Positions 50,978 through 60,918 of a DNA stretch of 64,000 nucleotides are shown here, one piece after another. Every line of letters starts with the position of its first letter. Within the stretch, counting starts at the first letter, position 1. Position numbers and translations under genes: made by a program. The notes under the pieces were generated by a model that saw nothing but the letters and a program-made list of their open reading frames with translations, made no database searches and was not told the DNA's origin. Location of the stretch: contig NZ_KN150731.1 in NCBI RefSeq assembly GCF_000754805.1, forward strand, positions 4,017,886-4,081,885, written 5' to 3'. The stretch comes from Yersinia frederiksenii ATCC 33641 (GTDB taxonomy: Bacteria; Pseudomonadota; Gammaproteobacteria; Enterobacterales; Enterobacteriaceae).

Positions 50978-53422
50978 ATGGCGATTACATCAATTAATTT
51001 AGGTAATGATATTCATGCTAACTATATCAATTCAAGAGAAAAACAACAGGGGGGCGATAATACATTTGATAAAATAAAAACAGAAGTAATTCAGAACCTA
51101 CGCAGTTTAAAAATAAAAAAACCGGAACTTTATGAAAATATTGAAAATTGCTGTTCATTACAGGATCTTGTAAACAACATTAACTCTTATCTTAATGAAA
51201 ATAAAAGTAAGAGTGAATGTAGATCTTTTATTGACTTAATTAGACAGAATAATCATTCAAAGCTTAATGAAAAATATGAAATAAAAGAAGTTCACGACCA
51301 CTTCTATCCAATGGCTCAGAATAATAAAGATGACGGAAAAGTAAAATTAGTAAATGAGTCGAATAATCCATTTGATGCCCCTACCCCAAAAGTTGAAGAG
51401 TTACTTGAGTTGTACCGGACTGACGTCATCGGAAAGTATAAAGGGAGAAAAGCTATTGAGTTGGAAGGTGATGTTTGCACCATAGAGGACTTTTGCCATG
51501 AAATTAATAAAGTTTATGGTCGTATAACTTCTCATTTGAGTAGTAACCTTAAACCTATATTGGCTGATTTTGCTAAGCGTGACGATGTTAGGAATGTGAT
51601 AGGAACTCAGAAAAAAAATAATTTTTTCTACCAACTAATCGATAAAGAATACCAGGTGATAAACGAAAGAAATGATAAGTACTCTACTGAGGATAATATT
51701 CATTATTTAAAGTCCCAATCAATAGCCGCTAGAACTGAACCCATGCCTTTGAAGCCGGTTGAATTGACAGCCGGCACTACACTCAATCGGCAGCAAGTTG
51801 CAGTAAGACCTAGTGAACCTTATGGGAATCCTTTTCTAGTTCCAGAGCCTAAGATTGAACAACTGATCAATCTGTATAATGAGAAAGTTGTTAATGCCTA
51901 TAACGGTAAGAAAGTGATTACCCTAACAGAGAATATCGACACAATAGAACGCTTTTGCCAAGAAATTAATAGAATAAAAAATAGTACCAGCCAGTCATCA
52001 CAAAGTTCACGTTTTAACTTGTTAGTTGATTTTTTTAAGAATAAAGAAGTCGACGATCTACTTGGCAAAATGAGGGGTTACCCAGAGGATTTTTATGTTA
52101 AAGGCAGCGAGGTAAATTGTGCAAATGGATTGTTACTACAGAAAATACTAAATGAATATGTGAATGGTTTAGATAAAAATAAATCTCTCTCACAATCAGA
52201 TCATTATAAAAAAATAAAAACTGATTTAGGTAACTTAACATCAAGTACAACTGTCTCAATTGAATTAGAAAGTAATGGGAATATTATTATCAGAAACTTT
52301 CCTGAGAGTAACGAAAAGATAGCGTTAATGTTGACTGAATTACTAAAGAAGCATAAATCGAATGGTTCATTTAGTGAGAAGATAGCTGAGTATTTGAAAG
52401 TATCTCGTCTTGGCGCACATATGCAATTACAGCTATTATTAAATGGTGATAATGTGCATGTGGCTTTAAACCAAGATACAGAAGAGTCGATAAGAGATAA
52501 AATAACGCATTTAAGTGACTTAATGGATTTTGTTGGAAAGCATCTAAAATATGTTAATACTCAATTAAATGACTTTCCTGCATTACCGGCTAAAGGTACT
52601 TCCCTTAAAGAATTGCAAGGGTACTATTTCGACCAGACTCTTGCTTTTGATATTCATCCCTCCATGTACACCGAACCACAGGGGATGTTTATTTCGGCTA
52701 AGCGGTGGTTAAATGTGAAATGGGGAAGCATCATTGGTGATGTGACAGCCAAGACTTATTTTGGTCGGGAAGGTGACAAACCAATAGATACCATAAGAAA
52801 CTTAAGAGAGATTCTCGATAGAAATTTAAATAACCAAAACTATGAAAAGACGGCTTTAAATAACTATAAATACCAAGTTATTAACGAGGGTCTTAATCGA
52901 ATAGAAGAACAGGCAAAAACATTAAATAATTTAATATCCAAGCGTATGCTGTCGGTAGATATGGCCAAAAAAGTGACTTTTGCCTTTTGCTATTCAGTGG
53001 CATCGGAATGCGTTGATCTTAAGCAACAATCAAAATCAATCAATTTTAATAAATTCTTAACCAGAGTTAAGGTTATTGCTCCTTTAGCTGCAGTGCTGTC
53101 TGTGGGGATTCTTGTTGCAGGTGTTGGCGGTGCGACTTTGGCTCCAATACTTGCCATCGGAATCTGCTGTATCGGTATCTTCTATCTCTTTATAAAGTGT
53201 AAACCCAAGTTGGAAAAAAGTGAGATGAGCAAACAACTGACTGATGCAATGTCAGGCTTGGTTTACCAAAAAGATTTTTACCTGGATAGCCACGATGTCA
53301 GTTGGGGAGAAGCATGGAAATATCGTAAAGGTGCGATTAAATCTTGGTGGTCTGGGGAGCAGGCAGCCGCGCCAACCCTATCTGAACCGTCAAATAGCGC
53401 ATTGATACACAACACTGACTGA
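50978..53422 (+). CDS. Orphan 814-residue repeat protein with C-terminal membrane hairpin
   Basis: I do not recognise a family. AGGGGG lies seven bases before the ATG. There is no signal peptide. A module occurs at about residues 128-218 and again at 280-373 (each opens with NPF...P-P-K and contains a TIE-x-FC-x-EIN core at 168-176 and 322-330), and a weaker copy may lie at 50-95. A long helical, polar middle region follows. Two hydrophobic segments (about 698-714 and 719-740) precede a tail of some 75 residues with KSWWSG. Codons are rich in A and T, unlike secF and nrdR on each side, so recent acquisition is likely. A secreted effector or toxin-like protein is one possibility, not shown. 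Confidence 0.85.
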   Translation: MAITSINLGNDIHANYINSREKQQGGDNTFDKIKTEVIQNLRSLKIKKPELYENIENCCSLQDLVNNINSYLNENKSKSECRSFIDLIRQNNHSKLNEKYEIKEVHDHFYPMAQNNKDDGKVKLVNESNNPFDAPTPKVEELLELYRTDVIGKYKGRKAIELEGDVCTIEDFCHEINKVYGRITSHLSSNLKPILADFAKRDDVRNVIGTQKKNNFFYQLIDKEYQVINERNDKYSTEDNIHYLKSQSIAARTEPMPLKPVELTAGTTLNRQQVAVRPSEPYGNPFLVPEPKIEQLINLYNEKVVNAYNGKKVITLTENIDTIERFCQEINRIKNSTSQSSQSSRFNLLVDFFKNKEVDDLLGKMRGYPEDFYVKGSEVNCANGLLLQKILNEYVNGLDKNKSLSQSDHYKKIKTDLGNLTSSTTVSIELESNGNIIIRNFPESNEKIALMLTELLKKHKSNGSFSEKIAEYLKVSRLGAHMQLQLLLNGDNVHVALNQDTEESIRDKITHLSDLMDFVGKHLKYVNTQLNDFPALPAKGTSLKELQGYYFDQTLAFDIHPSMYTEPQGMFISAKRWLNVKWGSIIGDVTAKTYFGREGDKPIDTIRNLREILDRNLNNQNYEKTALNNYKYQVINEGLNRIEEQAKTLNNLISKRMLSVDMAKKVTFAFCYSVASECVDLKQQSKSINFNKFLTRVKVIAPLAAVLSVGILVAGVGGATLAPILAIGICCIGIFYLFIKCKPKLEKSEMSKQLTDAMSGLVYQKDFYLDSHDVSWGEAWKYRKGAIKSWWSGEQAAAPTLSEPSNSALIHNTD

Positions 53423-53438
53423 TCCGGCCTTTGTTGTC

Positions 53439-53463
53439 GCGACAGTTCGCGGTAAACTGTCGC
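53439..53463 (+). terminator. Hairpin before nrdR
   Basis: GCGACAGTT (53439-53447) pairs with AACTGTCGC (53455-53463) around a seven-base loop, 30 bases before the nrdR start. It may end the orphan gene or lie in the nrdR leader. There is no T tract. Confidence 0.5.
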
Positions 53464-53493
53464 TAAGTTTAAGCTCACCAATCAGGAAGCGCT

Positions 53494-53943
53494 ATGCATT
53501 GCCCGTTTTGTGCCGCTGTGGATACCAAAGTCATTGACTCCCGTCTGGTGAGCGATGGTTCGCAAGTGCGCCGTCGCCGCCAGTGTTTAGATTGTAATGA
53601 ACGCTTTACCACTTTTGAAGTGGCTGAATTGGTGCTCCCGCGCGTCATTAAAAGTGATGATGTGCGCGAGCCATTCAATGAAGATAAATTACGGCGCGGG
53701 ATGCTGAAAGCATTAGAAAAGCGGCCCGTCAGCTCTGATGACGTCGAAACCGCGATCAGCCATATTAAATCTCAACTGCGCGCTACTGGCGAACGCGAAG
53801 TACCGACCAAAATGGTGGGTAATTTGGTGATGGAAGCACTAAAACGCTTAGATAAAGTTGCCTATATCCGCTTTGCCTCGGTCTATCGCAGCTTTGAAGA
53901 TATTCGCGAATTCGGTGAAGAGATTGCCCGTTTACAGGATTAG
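53494..53943 (+). CDS. nrdR: Ribonucleotide reductase repressor NrdR
   Basis: 149 residues, the E. coli length. A zinc ribbon (CPFC at 3-6 and CLDC at 31-34) is followed by an ATP-cone domain (about 49-139). NrdR senses ATP and dATP and represses the nrd genes. The order nrdR, ribD, ribH, nusB is as in E. coli, with ribD 57 bases downstream. Confidence 0.97.
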   Translation: MHCPFCAAVDTKVIDSRLVSDGSQVRRRRQCLDCNERFTTFEVAELVLPRVIKSDDVREPFNEDKLRRGMLKALEKRPVSSDDVETAISHIKSQLRATGEREVPTKMVGNLVMEALKRLDKVAYIRFASVYRSFEDIREFGEEIARLQD

Positions 53944-54000
53944 TCGGCATATCCGAAAAGCTTTTAGCACCGTATTGCAGCATAAAAAGTAAGGAAAACC

Positions 54001-55110
54001 ATGCAGCCCGATGAATTTTATATGGCCCGCGCTTTTGAATTGGCGCGGTTGGGGCGTTTTACAACGTCACCTAACCCTAATGTCGGGTGTGTGCTGGTGC
54101 GCGACGGCGAGATTGTCGGTGAAGGTTATCACTTGCGTGCCGGGGAACCTCATGCGGAAGTGCATGCACTGCGTATGGCGGGTGAGAAAGCACGGGGGGC
54201 TACAGCCTATGTCACCCTTGAACCCTGTAGCCATCATGGTCGTACGCCGCCTTGTGCCGATGCATTGGTGGCGGCGGGAGTGGTACGTGTGGTTGCTGCC
54301 ATGCAAGATCCTAATCCACAGGTTGCCGGGCGCGGGTTATATAAGCTAAAGCAAGCAGGAATTGCGGTTGATCACGGCCTGATGCTGGCTGAGGCTGAAG
54401 CCGTTAATCTTGGCTTCCTGAAACGGATGCGCACTGGTTTTCCCTATTTACAATTGAAAATGGCAGCATCTTTGGATGGGCGCACGGCGATGGCCTCGGG
54501 TGAAAGTCAGTGGATTACCTCACCACAGGCGCGCCAGGATGTGCAGCGTTTTCGTGCCGAAAGCTCGGCGATCCTCAGTACCAGCGCCACTGTATTGGCA
54601 GATGACCCATCACTCACGGTACGCTGGCAGGAGTTAGATACTGAGACTCAAGCGCGTTATCCCCAAGATACGCTACGTCAACCGACACGCATTATTCTCG
54701 ATAGCCATAACCGTGTGACGCCTGAACACAAAGTCATACAACAAGAGGGTACATGCTGGCTAGCTCGGGTTGAGGCTGATGAGCAACCATGGCCTGCCAA
54801 CGTCGAGCAACTTTTGTTACCCCGTCATGGCAATGGCGTGGATTTGGTTTTATTGATGATGCAACTGGGCAAACGGCAAATTAACTCAGTTTGGGTTGAA
54901 GCTGGGCCACAATTGGCCGGGGCATTATTACAGGCCGGTGTGGTTGATGAGTTGATACTTTATATCGCGCCAAAGCTGTTAGGTAGCGATGCGCGTGGCT
55001 TGTGCCAGTTAGCGGGATTAACCCATTTATCGCAAGCCCCAGAATTCGAATTTAGTGATGTACGTCAGGTGGGGCCAGATCTCCGTTTACGTTTGAAACC
55101 GAAGTATTAA
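54001..55110 (+). CDS. ribD: Bifunctional riboflavin deaminase/reductase
   Basis: 369 residues. The deaminase domain (about 1-145) has the zinc ligands in PHAEVHAL (residues 49-56) and PCSHHGRTPPC (75-85). The reductase domain (146-369) follows, beginning LKMAASLDGRTAM. It carries out the second and third steps of riboflavin synthesis. AAGGAAA precedes the ATG. No FMN riboswitch is seen upstream. Confidence 0.96.
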   Translation: MQPDEFYMARAFELARLGRFTTSPNPNVGCVLVRDGEIVGEGYHLRAGEPHAEVHALRMAGEKARGATAYVTLEPCSHHGRTPPCADALVAAGVVRVVAAMQDPNPQVAGRGLYKLKQAGIAVDHGLMLAEAEAVNLGFLKRMRTGFPYLQLKMAASLDGRTAMASGESQWITSPQARQDVQRFRAESSAILSTSATVLADDPSLTVRWQELDTETQARYPQDTLRQPTRIILDSHNRVTPEHKVIQQEGTCWLARVEADEQPWPANVEQLLLPRHGNGVDLVLLMMQLGKRQINSVWVEAGPQLAGALLQAGVVDELILYIAPKLLGSDARGLCQLAGLTHLSQAPEFEFSDVRQVGPDLRLRLKPKY

Positions 55111-55171
55111 TGACATTATTCGGCTGAGATCCCCGACGCTCAATCACAGTCTTGCCCGCGTTTTACAAATG

Positions 55172-55218
55172 CGCAGGGGCGGGGCGTGAAAGAATATGAT
55201 AGAATCCGCCCCCCTGCG
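55172..55218 (+). promoter_or_regulatory. GC-rich hairpin and possible promoter before ribH
   Basis: CGCAGGGG (55172-55179) pairs with CCCCTGCG (55211-55218), with further GC pairing inside. The loop region holds TATGAT (55195-55200), a possible -10 box with TAGAAT next to it. It lies 28 bases before the ribH start and could modulate ribH-nusB expression. The structure does not match the FMN riboswitch. Confidence 0.4.
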
Positions 55219-55245
55219 GGGTATGAACCCATATTGAGGAAAGCT

Positions 55246-55716
55246 ATGAACGTTATCGAAGGTGTTGTTGCTACTCCTAATGCCCGCGTGGCGATTGCAA
55301 TTGCGCGTTTTAACAACTTTATTAACGACAGCCTGCTGGAAGGTGCCATTGATGCCCTTAAGCGCATTGGCCAAGTCTCGGACGACAACATTACTGTTGT
55401 TTGGGTGCCGGGTGCCTATGAGTTGCCGCTGGTTGCCAATGTGTTAGCAAAAACAAATCGTTACGATGCGGTAATTGCGCTAGGTACAGTTATCCGTGGG
55501 GGCACTGCGCACTTTGAGTATGTTGCTGGTGAAGCAAGTTCTGGTCTATCAAGTGTCGCCATGAACAGTGATATCCCAGTTGCTTTCGGTGTGTTGACCA
55601 CAGAGAGCATTGAGCAAGCCATTGAGCGTGCTGGAACTAAAGCAGGTAATAAAGGTGCAGAAGCTGCCCTGACCGCGCTTGAAATGATTAATGTAATCAA
55701 AGCTATTAAAAGCTGA
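55246..55716 (+). CDS. ribH: 6,7-dimethyl-8-ribityllumazine synthase
   Basis: 156 residues from the ATG at 55246, preceded by GAGGAA and matching the E. coli start MNIIEANVATPDARVAI. A longer frame from 55186 runs through the GC hairpin and is unlikely. Conserved VPGAYELPL (substrate loop) and [16 protein letters not shown] (with the catalytic His) are intact. It makes the lumazine precursor of riboflavin and forms a 60-subunit shell. nusB follows after 25 bases. Confidence 0.96.
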   Translation: MNVIEGVVATPNARVAIAIARFNNFINDSLLEGAIDALKRIGQVSDDNITVVWVPGAYELPLVANVLAKTNRYDAVIALGTVIRGGTAHFEYVAGEASSGLSSVAMNSDIPVAFGVLTTESIEQAIERAGTKAGNKGAEAALTALEMINVIKAIKS

Positions 55717-55741
55717 ATTTAGTTAAGTTAAGGGGAATTCC

Positions 55742-56158
55742 GTGAAACCTGCTGCTCGTCGCCGCGCTCGTGAGTGCGCTGTTCAAGCGCTTTACTCTTG
55801 GCAGTTGTCTAAAAACGACATCGCTGATGTTGAATTACAGTTCCTGTCGGAGCAGGATGTCAAAGACGTAGACATCGCCTATTTTCGCGAATTGCTGTCT
55901 GGGGTTGCCGTTAATGCCGCATCTCTGGATGCGTTGATGGCGCCAGTTCTTTCCCGCCAGCTCGAAGAATTAGGCCAGGTTGAAAGAGCGGTTCTGCGTA
56001 TTGCACTGTTTGAACTGAGCAAACGTGATGATGTCCCTTATAAAGTGGCAATCAATGAAGCGATCGAACTTGCCAAAACTTTTGGTGCGGAAGATAGCCA
56101 TAAGTTCGTCAACGGAGTGCTTGATAAGATAGCTCCGATGGTACGTAAGAAAAAATAA
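55742..56158 (+). CDS. nusB: Transcription antitermination factor NusB
   Basis: 138 residues starting with GTG and preceded by AAGGGG. The sequence opens [20 protein letters not shown] as in E. coli (139 residues). With NusE (S10) it binds boxA RNA and stops premature termination in rRNA operons. It closes the ribD-ribH-nusB group. Confidence 0.96.
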   Translation: MKPAARRRARECAVQALYSWQLSKNDIADVELQFLSEQDVKDVDIAYFRELLSGVAVNAASLDALMAPVLSRQLEELGQVERAVLRIALFELSKRDDVPYKVAINEAIELAKTFGAEDSHKFVNGVLDKIAPMVRKKK

Positions 56159-56243
56159 TCTCGTTATGCCCTTGGTGCTTGAAGCGATAGGGTTGTTAGC
56201 TACCTGCAACTTGACGTTTTCTGGGCTATACCTGAAGTAGTTT

Positions 56244-56270
56244 GATTAAGGCCGGTTTCCGGCCTTAATC
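56244..56270. terminator. Perfect hairpin between nusB and thiL
   Basis: GATTAAGGCCGG (56244-56255) pairs perfectly with CCGGCCTTAATC (56259-56270) around a TTT loop. The downstream sequence is ATATAT rather than a T tract, so termination may be weak. It lies 31 bases before the thiL start. Confidence 0.55.
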
Positions 56271-56301
56271 ATATATCGGCAAACATTTCTGGAATTGTAT
56301 T

Positions 56302-57291
56302 ATGGCATGTGGCGAATTTGACCTCATTGCCCGCTACTTTGACCGGTTCAGAAGTAATCGCCGGGATGTAGAGTTGGGTATTGGAGACGACTGCGCACTT
56401 CTTACAGTGGCAGATAAACAGCTGTTGGCCATCAGTACAGATACACTGGTGTCCGGTATTCATTTCCTTCCGGATATTGATCCGGCTGATCTTGGTTACA
56501 AATCTTTAGCGGTAAACCTGAGCGATTTAGCTGCAATGGGTGCCGATCCTGCTTGGTTATCTCTTGCACTGACCCTCCCTAATGTCAATGAAGACTGGTT
56601 GCAAAAATTCAGCGACAGCCTGTTTGATCAACTGAATTATTACGGTATGCAATTGATTGGTGGCGATACCACGCGTGGACCACTGAGTCTGACACTCACT
56701 ATCCAAGGTTTAGTACCAGAAGGGCGGGCATTGACTCGGGCTGGAGCGCGGATTGGTGACTGGATTTATGTCACTGGCACCTTGGGGGACAGCGCTGCGG
56801 GTTTGGCTATCTTGCAAAATGAACTGCGGGTTGATAATGAATCAGACCGTGCGACGTTAATTCATCGCCATTTGCGACCACAGCCACGGATATTGCAGGG
56901 CCAAGCATTACGTGACCTTGCCAGTTCCGCGATTGATATTTCGGACGGGCTGATTTCTGATCTGCAACACATTCTCAAAGCCAGTCATTGCGGGGCACGT
57001 ATTGAGCTGGACGAATTGCCGTATTCAGAGGCACTCACCCGGCAGGTTGATGCTGAACAAGCACTGAGCTGGGCACTGAGTGGCGGTGAAGACTATGAAT
57101 TGTGCTTTACAGTACCGGAGATAAACCGTGGTGCATTGGAAGTTGCGCTGAGCAATACCGGCGCTGGCTATACCTGTATTGGCCAGATTGGCCCGCAATC
57201 GGAAGGGCTAAAGTTCTTGCGTGAAGGTAAAACTGTTGAGTTGGATTTTCAGGGGTTTGACCATTTCTTAGCTGGTAAATCCCATGGATGA
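56302..57291 (+). CDS. thiL: Thiamine-monophosphate kinase
   Basis: 329 residues, close to E. coli ThiL (325). The N-terminal [13 protein letters not shown] and the Mg-ATP-binding [12 protein letters not shown] near 29-40, [12 protein letters not shown] near 73-84 and [10 protein letters not shown] near 120-129 are all present. It turns thiamine phosphate into the active diphosphate. The next gene starts eight bases before its stop, so the two are coupled. No TPP riboswitch is visible. Confidence 0.96.
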   Translation: MACGEFDLIARYFDRFRSNRRDVELGIGDDCALLTVADKQLLAISTDTLVSGIHFLPDIDPADLGYKSLAVNLSDLAAMGADPAWLSLALTLPNVNEDWLQKFSDSLFDQLNYYGMQLIGGDTTRGPLSLTLTIQGLVPEGRALTRAGARIGDWIYVTGTLGDSAAGLAILQNELRVDNESDRATLIHRHLRPQPRILQGQALRDLASSAIDISDGLISDLQHILKASHCGARIELDELPYSEALTRQVDAEQALSWALSGGEDYELCFTVPEINRGALEVALSNTGAGYTCIGQIGPQSEGLKFLREGKTVELDFQGFDHFLAGKSHG

Positions 57292-57781
57292 AGCCAAACG
57301 TCGTCTGCGGTTATCTAATCCGTGGCACCTATTGGCAACCGGCTTTGGCAGTGGATTGTCTCCGTGGGCTCCGGGCACCATGGGGTCGATTGCTGCTATC
57401 CCATTCTGGCTGTTATTAATTCAATTACCTTGGCAGGTTTATTCTCTGGCGGTGATGTTCAGCATCTGTATCGGTGTCTATATCTGTCATCGAACTGCCA
57501 AAGATATGCGAGTTCATGACCACGGCAGTATCGTGTGGGATGAATTTGTCGGAATGTGGATTACCTTGATGGCCTTGCCGGTGAATGATTGGCAATGGGT
57601 AGCAGCCGGTTTTGTAGCATTTCGTATTTTTGATATCTGGAAGCCTTGGCCGATTCGCTGGTTTGACCGCAATATCCATGGCGGCATGGGGATAATGATC
57701 GATGATATTATTGCTGGTGTAATTGCTGCCGCGATTATCTTTGTTATCGGGCATTATTGGCCAATAGATTTGTTTTACTGA
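57284..57781 (+). CDS. pgpA: Phosphatidylglycerophosphatase A
   Basis: 165 residues, overlapping thiL by eight bases. The [16 protein letters not shown] start, [15 protein letters not shown] and [16 protein letters not shown] segments match E. coli PgpA. It is an inner-membrane enzyme with about four spans that removes phosphate from phosphatidylglycerophosphate to make phosphatidylglycerol. Two ERIC-type repeats follow at once. Confidence 0.95.
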   Translation: MDEAKRRLRLSNPWHLLATGFGSGLSPWAPGTMGSIAAIPFWLLLIQLPWQVYSLAVMFSICIGVYICHRTAKDMRVHDHGSIVWDEFVGMWITLMALPVNDWQWVAAGFVAFRIFDIWKPWPIRWFDRNIHGGMGIMIDDIIAGVIAAAIIFVIGHYWPIDLFY

Positions 57782-57906
57782 TACCCGTCATCTTTCAAGT
57801 TACAGGTGCGTTAGCTGCGCTTAATAACCCGAATCACTTACTGATGTAAGCTCATCGGGACTATCTCGCTGGCCGCCTTCCTGTACCTTGAAATCTATAG
57901 GGTATA
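57781..57906. repeat. ERIC element, complete copy
   Basis: A 126-base element begins ATACCC and ends GGGTAT, with imperfect terminal inverted repeats (TTTCAAGTTACAGG on the left against CCTGTACCTTGAAA on the right). Its core CCCGAATCACTTACTGATG and TAAGCTCATCGGGA matches the reverse of the enterobacterial repetitive intergenic consensus. It starts at the pgpA stop codon. Confidence 0.8.
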
Positions 57907-57912
57907 GGTGTG

Positions 57913-58000
57913 GTCATCTTTCAAGTTACAGGTGTGTTAGCTGCGCTTAATAACCCGAATCACTTACTGATGTAAGCTCATCGGGACTATCTCGCTGGCC
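57913..58000. repeat. ERIC element, second partial copy
   Basis: 88 bases that repeat 57787-57874 with a single mismatch, exactly 126 bases further on. The right end differs after 58000. The near identity of the two copies points to a recent tandem duplication followed by loss of one end. Confidence 0.8.
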
Positions 58001-58043
58001 ATCTTTGAAGATGCAGGGGGAGTTGGCGGTGCTGAATAGAATC

Positions 58044-58069
58044 AAGGCATAACCGCGTGGTTATGCCTT
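58044..58069. terminator. Hairpin between pgpA and dxs
   Basis: AAGGCATAACC (58044-58054) pairs perfectly with GGTTATGCCTT (58059-58069) around GCGT. It lies 12 bases after the dxs stop on the minus strand and between convergent operons. Confidence 0.65.
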
Positions 58070-58080
58070 AAACTGAGTTA

Positions 58081-59940
58081 TTACGCCAACCATGCTTCAA
58101 TCTGGCGCTGTATACCTGCGGCATCCAAACCAAATTCAGCCCGCATTTCGTCTTGTTCACCTTGTGGAATAAAGTGGTCAGGTAAACCAAGGTTAAGTAC
58201 TGGGACTAACTGCCGTTTTGCCATCAGCAACTCATTCACACCACTGCCTGCACCGCCCATAATGGCATTCTCCTCCACCGTGACGAAGACTTCGTGGCTG
58301 GCTGCCATCTCCAATATTAGCTCCTCATCCAATGGTTTGACGAAACGCATATCTACCAAAGTGGCATTAAGGTTATCGGCGACAATTTGTGTTTGGGCCA
58401 GTAACGTACCGAAGCACAGAATGGCAATTTTTTCACCTTCACGGCGCACAATCCCTTTACCGATAGGCAAGATCGCTAATGGCTCTAATACTGCTCCGGT
58501 GCCATTGCCGCGTGGGTAGCGCACTGCTGCGGGCCCATGGTGGTGATAACCGGTGTGCAGCATTTGGCGGCATTCGTTCTCATCGCTTGGAGCCATGATG
58601 ACCATATTAGGAATGCAGCGCATGAATGAAAGATCGAATGCGCCCTGATGGGTTTGACCATCGGCACCCACCAAACCACCTCGGTCAATTGCGAATAATA
58701 CCGGCAGATTCTGGATGGCAACATCATGGATTAACTGATCGTAAGCTCGCTGTAGGAAAGTTGAATAGATAGCCACAACGGGTTTATAACCACCAATAGC
58801 CAAGCCTGCTGCAAAAGTGACAGCGTGCTGCTCCGCGATTGCAACATCAAAATACTGCTGTGGATATTCGCGTGAGAAACGCACCATACCGGAGCCTTCA
58901 CGCATGGCTGGGGTAACGGCCATTAACTGGCTATCTTTAGCGGCAGTTTCACATAGCCATTCGCCAAAAATTTTGGAGTAAGTTGGCAAGCTGCCCTGGC
59001 TTTTTGGTAAAGTGCCGGAGGCCGGATCAAATTTAGGCACGGCATGCCAGCCGATAGGATCTTTTTCAGCTGGAGCGTAGCCTTTGCCCTTTTTGGTCAT
59101 GATATGCAACAGTTGCGGGCCTTTCAGGTCGCGCATATTTTTTAAAGTTTGCGTCAATGCCTGCACATCGTGCCCATCAATTGGGCCAATATAATTGAAA
59201 CCCAACTCTTCAAATAAGGTGCTAGGCACGACCATACCTTTAAGGTGTTCTTCGGTACGTTTCAGCAGATCTTTAATTGGCGGTAAACCGGAGAATGCTT
59301 TTTTACCCCCTTCACGCAGGCTGGCGTAGAGCTTGCCAGATAATAATTGAGCCAAATGATTGTTCAGGCCGCCTACGTTTTCAGAGATGGACATTTCGTT
59401 ATCGTTAAGGATAACCAGCATGTCTGAATGAATATCACCAGCATGATTCATGGCTTCGAAAGCCATACCGGCAGTAATCGCCCCGTCACCAATGACACAC
59501 ACGGTACGTCGCCCTTTACCTTCACGTTCAGCAGCCACTGCCATCCCCAAACCCGCACTGATTGAGGTTGAGGAGTGACCGACAGAAAGCACGTCATACT
59601 CACTTTCACCGCGCCACGGGAAAGGATGCAAGCCATCTTTTTGGCGAATTGTGCCTATCTGCTCGCGGCGACCGGTTAATATTTTGTGCGGATAAGCCTG
59701 ATGGCCCACGTCCCACACCAGATGATCAAATGGGGTGTTGTAGACGTAATGCAACGCGACAGTGAGTTCGACCACACCCAACCCGGAGGCGAAATGCCCA
59801 CTGGATCGGCTGACAGAGGCGAGCAAATACTGCCGGAGTTCATCACATAACTTCGGCAGACTTTCTTTTGGCAACATGCGCAGTTCTTCAGGGTTCTGCG
59901 CAAGTGCCAATGTCGGGTATTTGGCTATATCAAGACTCAT
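58081..59940 (-). CDS. dxs: 1-deoxy-D-xylulose-5-phosphate synthase
   Basis: 619 residues against 620 in E. coli. Thiamine-diphosphate binding is shown by [18 protein letters not shown] near 153-170 with a later NDNEMSI, and the transketolase-like pyrimidine domain has [13 protein letters not shown] near 370-382. It joins pyruvate and glyceraldehyde 3-phosphate in the first step of the MEP isoprenoid pathway. It is third in the xseB-ispA-dxs operon. Confidence 0.97.
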   Translation of the reverse strand: MSLDIAKYPTLALAQNPEELRMLPKESLPKLCDELRQYLLASVSRSSGHFASGLGVVELTVALHYVYNTPFDHLVWDVGHQAYPHKILTGRREQIGTIRQKDGLHPFPWRGESEYDVLSVGHSSTSISAGLGMAVAAEREGKGRRTVCVIGDGAITAGMAFEAMNHAGDIHSDMLVILNDNEMSISENVGGLNNHLAQLLSGKLYASLREGGKKAFSGLPPIKDLLKRTEEHLKGMVVPSTLFEELGFNYIGPIDGHDVQALTQTLKNMRDLKGPQLLHIMTKKGKGYAPAEKDPIGWHAVPKFDPASGTLPKSQGSLPTYSKIFGEWLCETAAKDSQLMAVTPAMREGSGMVRFSREYPQQYFDVAIAEQHAVTFAAGLAIGGYKPVVAIYSTFLQRAYDQLIHDVAIQNLPVLFAIDRGGLVGADGQTHQGAFDLSFMRCIPNMVIMAPSDENECRQMLHTGYHHHGPAAVRYPRGNGTGAVLEPLAILPIGKGIVRREGEKIAILCFGTLLAQTQIVADNLNATLVDMRFVKPLDEELILEMAASHEVFVTVEENAIMGGAGSGVNELLMAKRQLVPVLNLGLPDHFIPQGEQDEMRAEFGLDAAGIQRQIEAWLA

Positions 59941-59993
59941 TCGATGCTCATATCAAAATTGTAAGTAGGCATTTACGAACTGCCAGTATATTT

Positions 59994-60914
59994 CTAGTTA
60001 TCACGCTCAATAATAAAACAGGCTAACGCCTGCAGCGGCGCTATGTTATAGGATTGTTCTGACAGCGCATTCAGGGCGTCAATAGCTTCCTGATAAAGAT
60101 CCATGGCTTTAGCTTTGGCGCAATCCAATCCCAGCAGAGCCGGGTAGGTACTCTTTCCGAGTTGCTGGTCTGAACCCTGTCGTTTACCAATTGTAGCTGT
60201 ATCGCCGATAACATCTAAAATATCGTCCTGTACCTGAAAGGCCAGACCGATGGCATTTGCATAACGATCAAGCAACGGCAATGCCTCGCGCCCAGGAGCC
60301 CCGGCTGCCAGTGCACCGAGGCGAACAGCTGCGCGGATCAATGCACCGGTTTTATGACGGTGGATTTGCTCAAGGTCGTCCAGTGAGATCTGGCGGGCTT
60401 CAGCTTCCAGATCCAATGCCTGCCCGCCACACATCCCGGCAACACCACTGGCATAGGCTAATTCTGCAATCATCGACAGGCGATCTTTATCTGCCACGTC
60501 GGGCATTGGGCTCTCTGCCAAGATAGAGAAAGCCAAGGTTTGCAGCGCGTCACCTGCCAAAATGGCATTGGCTTCACCAAATTTTACATGGCAGGTTGGC
60601 TGGCCACGGCGCAAATCATCGTCATCCATCGCCGGTAAATCATCATGCATCAATGAATAAGCATGAATACATTCAATTGCCGCAGCTGGGGCATCCAAAT
60701 TAGCCAGTGACAAGCCAAACATTTGACCGGTGGCATAAACCAGATAAGGACGTAGCCGTTTACCGCCAAGCACCGCACCATAGCGCATGGCTTTGACTAA
60801 GTCACTGTTCCCAAAAGGAAGGGGGGCGATGAAGTCCAGTATTGCCTGATTAACCCGTTGCTGATGTGCGGCAAGCTGCTGGTTAAAATCAACGGTTGAG
60901 TGGGCGTTAGACAT
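59994..60914 (-). CDS. ispA: Farnesyl diphosphate synthase
   Basis: 306 residues from the ATG at 60912-60914, four bases after the xseB stop and seven after a GAG. A frame from 60929 would overlap xseB and has a poorer site. The two aspartate-rich motifs of prenyl synthases, DDLPAMDDDD and DDILD, are intact, as is GGKRLRP. It condenses dimethylallyl and isopentenyl diphosphate to geranyl and farnesyl diphosphate. Confidence 0.95.
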   Translation of the reverse strand: MSNAHSTVDFNQQLAAHQQRVNQAILDFIAPLPFGNSDLVKAMRYGAVLGGKRLRPYLVYATGQMFGLSLANLDAPAAAIECIHAYSLMHDDLPAMDDDDLRRGQPTCHVKFGEANAILAGDALQTLAFSILAESPMPDVADKDRLSMIAELAYASGVAGMCGGQALDLEAEARQISLDDLEQIHRHKTGALIRAAVRLGALAAGAPGREALPLLDRYANAIGLAFQVQDDILDVIGDTATIGKRQGSDQQLGKSTYPALLGLDCAKAKAMDLYQEAIDALNALSEQSYNIAPLQALACFIIERDN

Positions 60915-60918
60915 AAGG

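Noticed and set aside
56185-56235. Possible ERIC fragment (GTTAGCTACCTGCAACTTGACG) between nusB and thiL
   Set aside because: About 20 bases recall one ERIC end, but the core and other end are absent, so chance cannot be excluded.
53944-57300. FMN or TPP riboswitches before ribD, ribH, thiL
   Set aside because: The gaps are short and lack the conserved RFN or thi-box segments.
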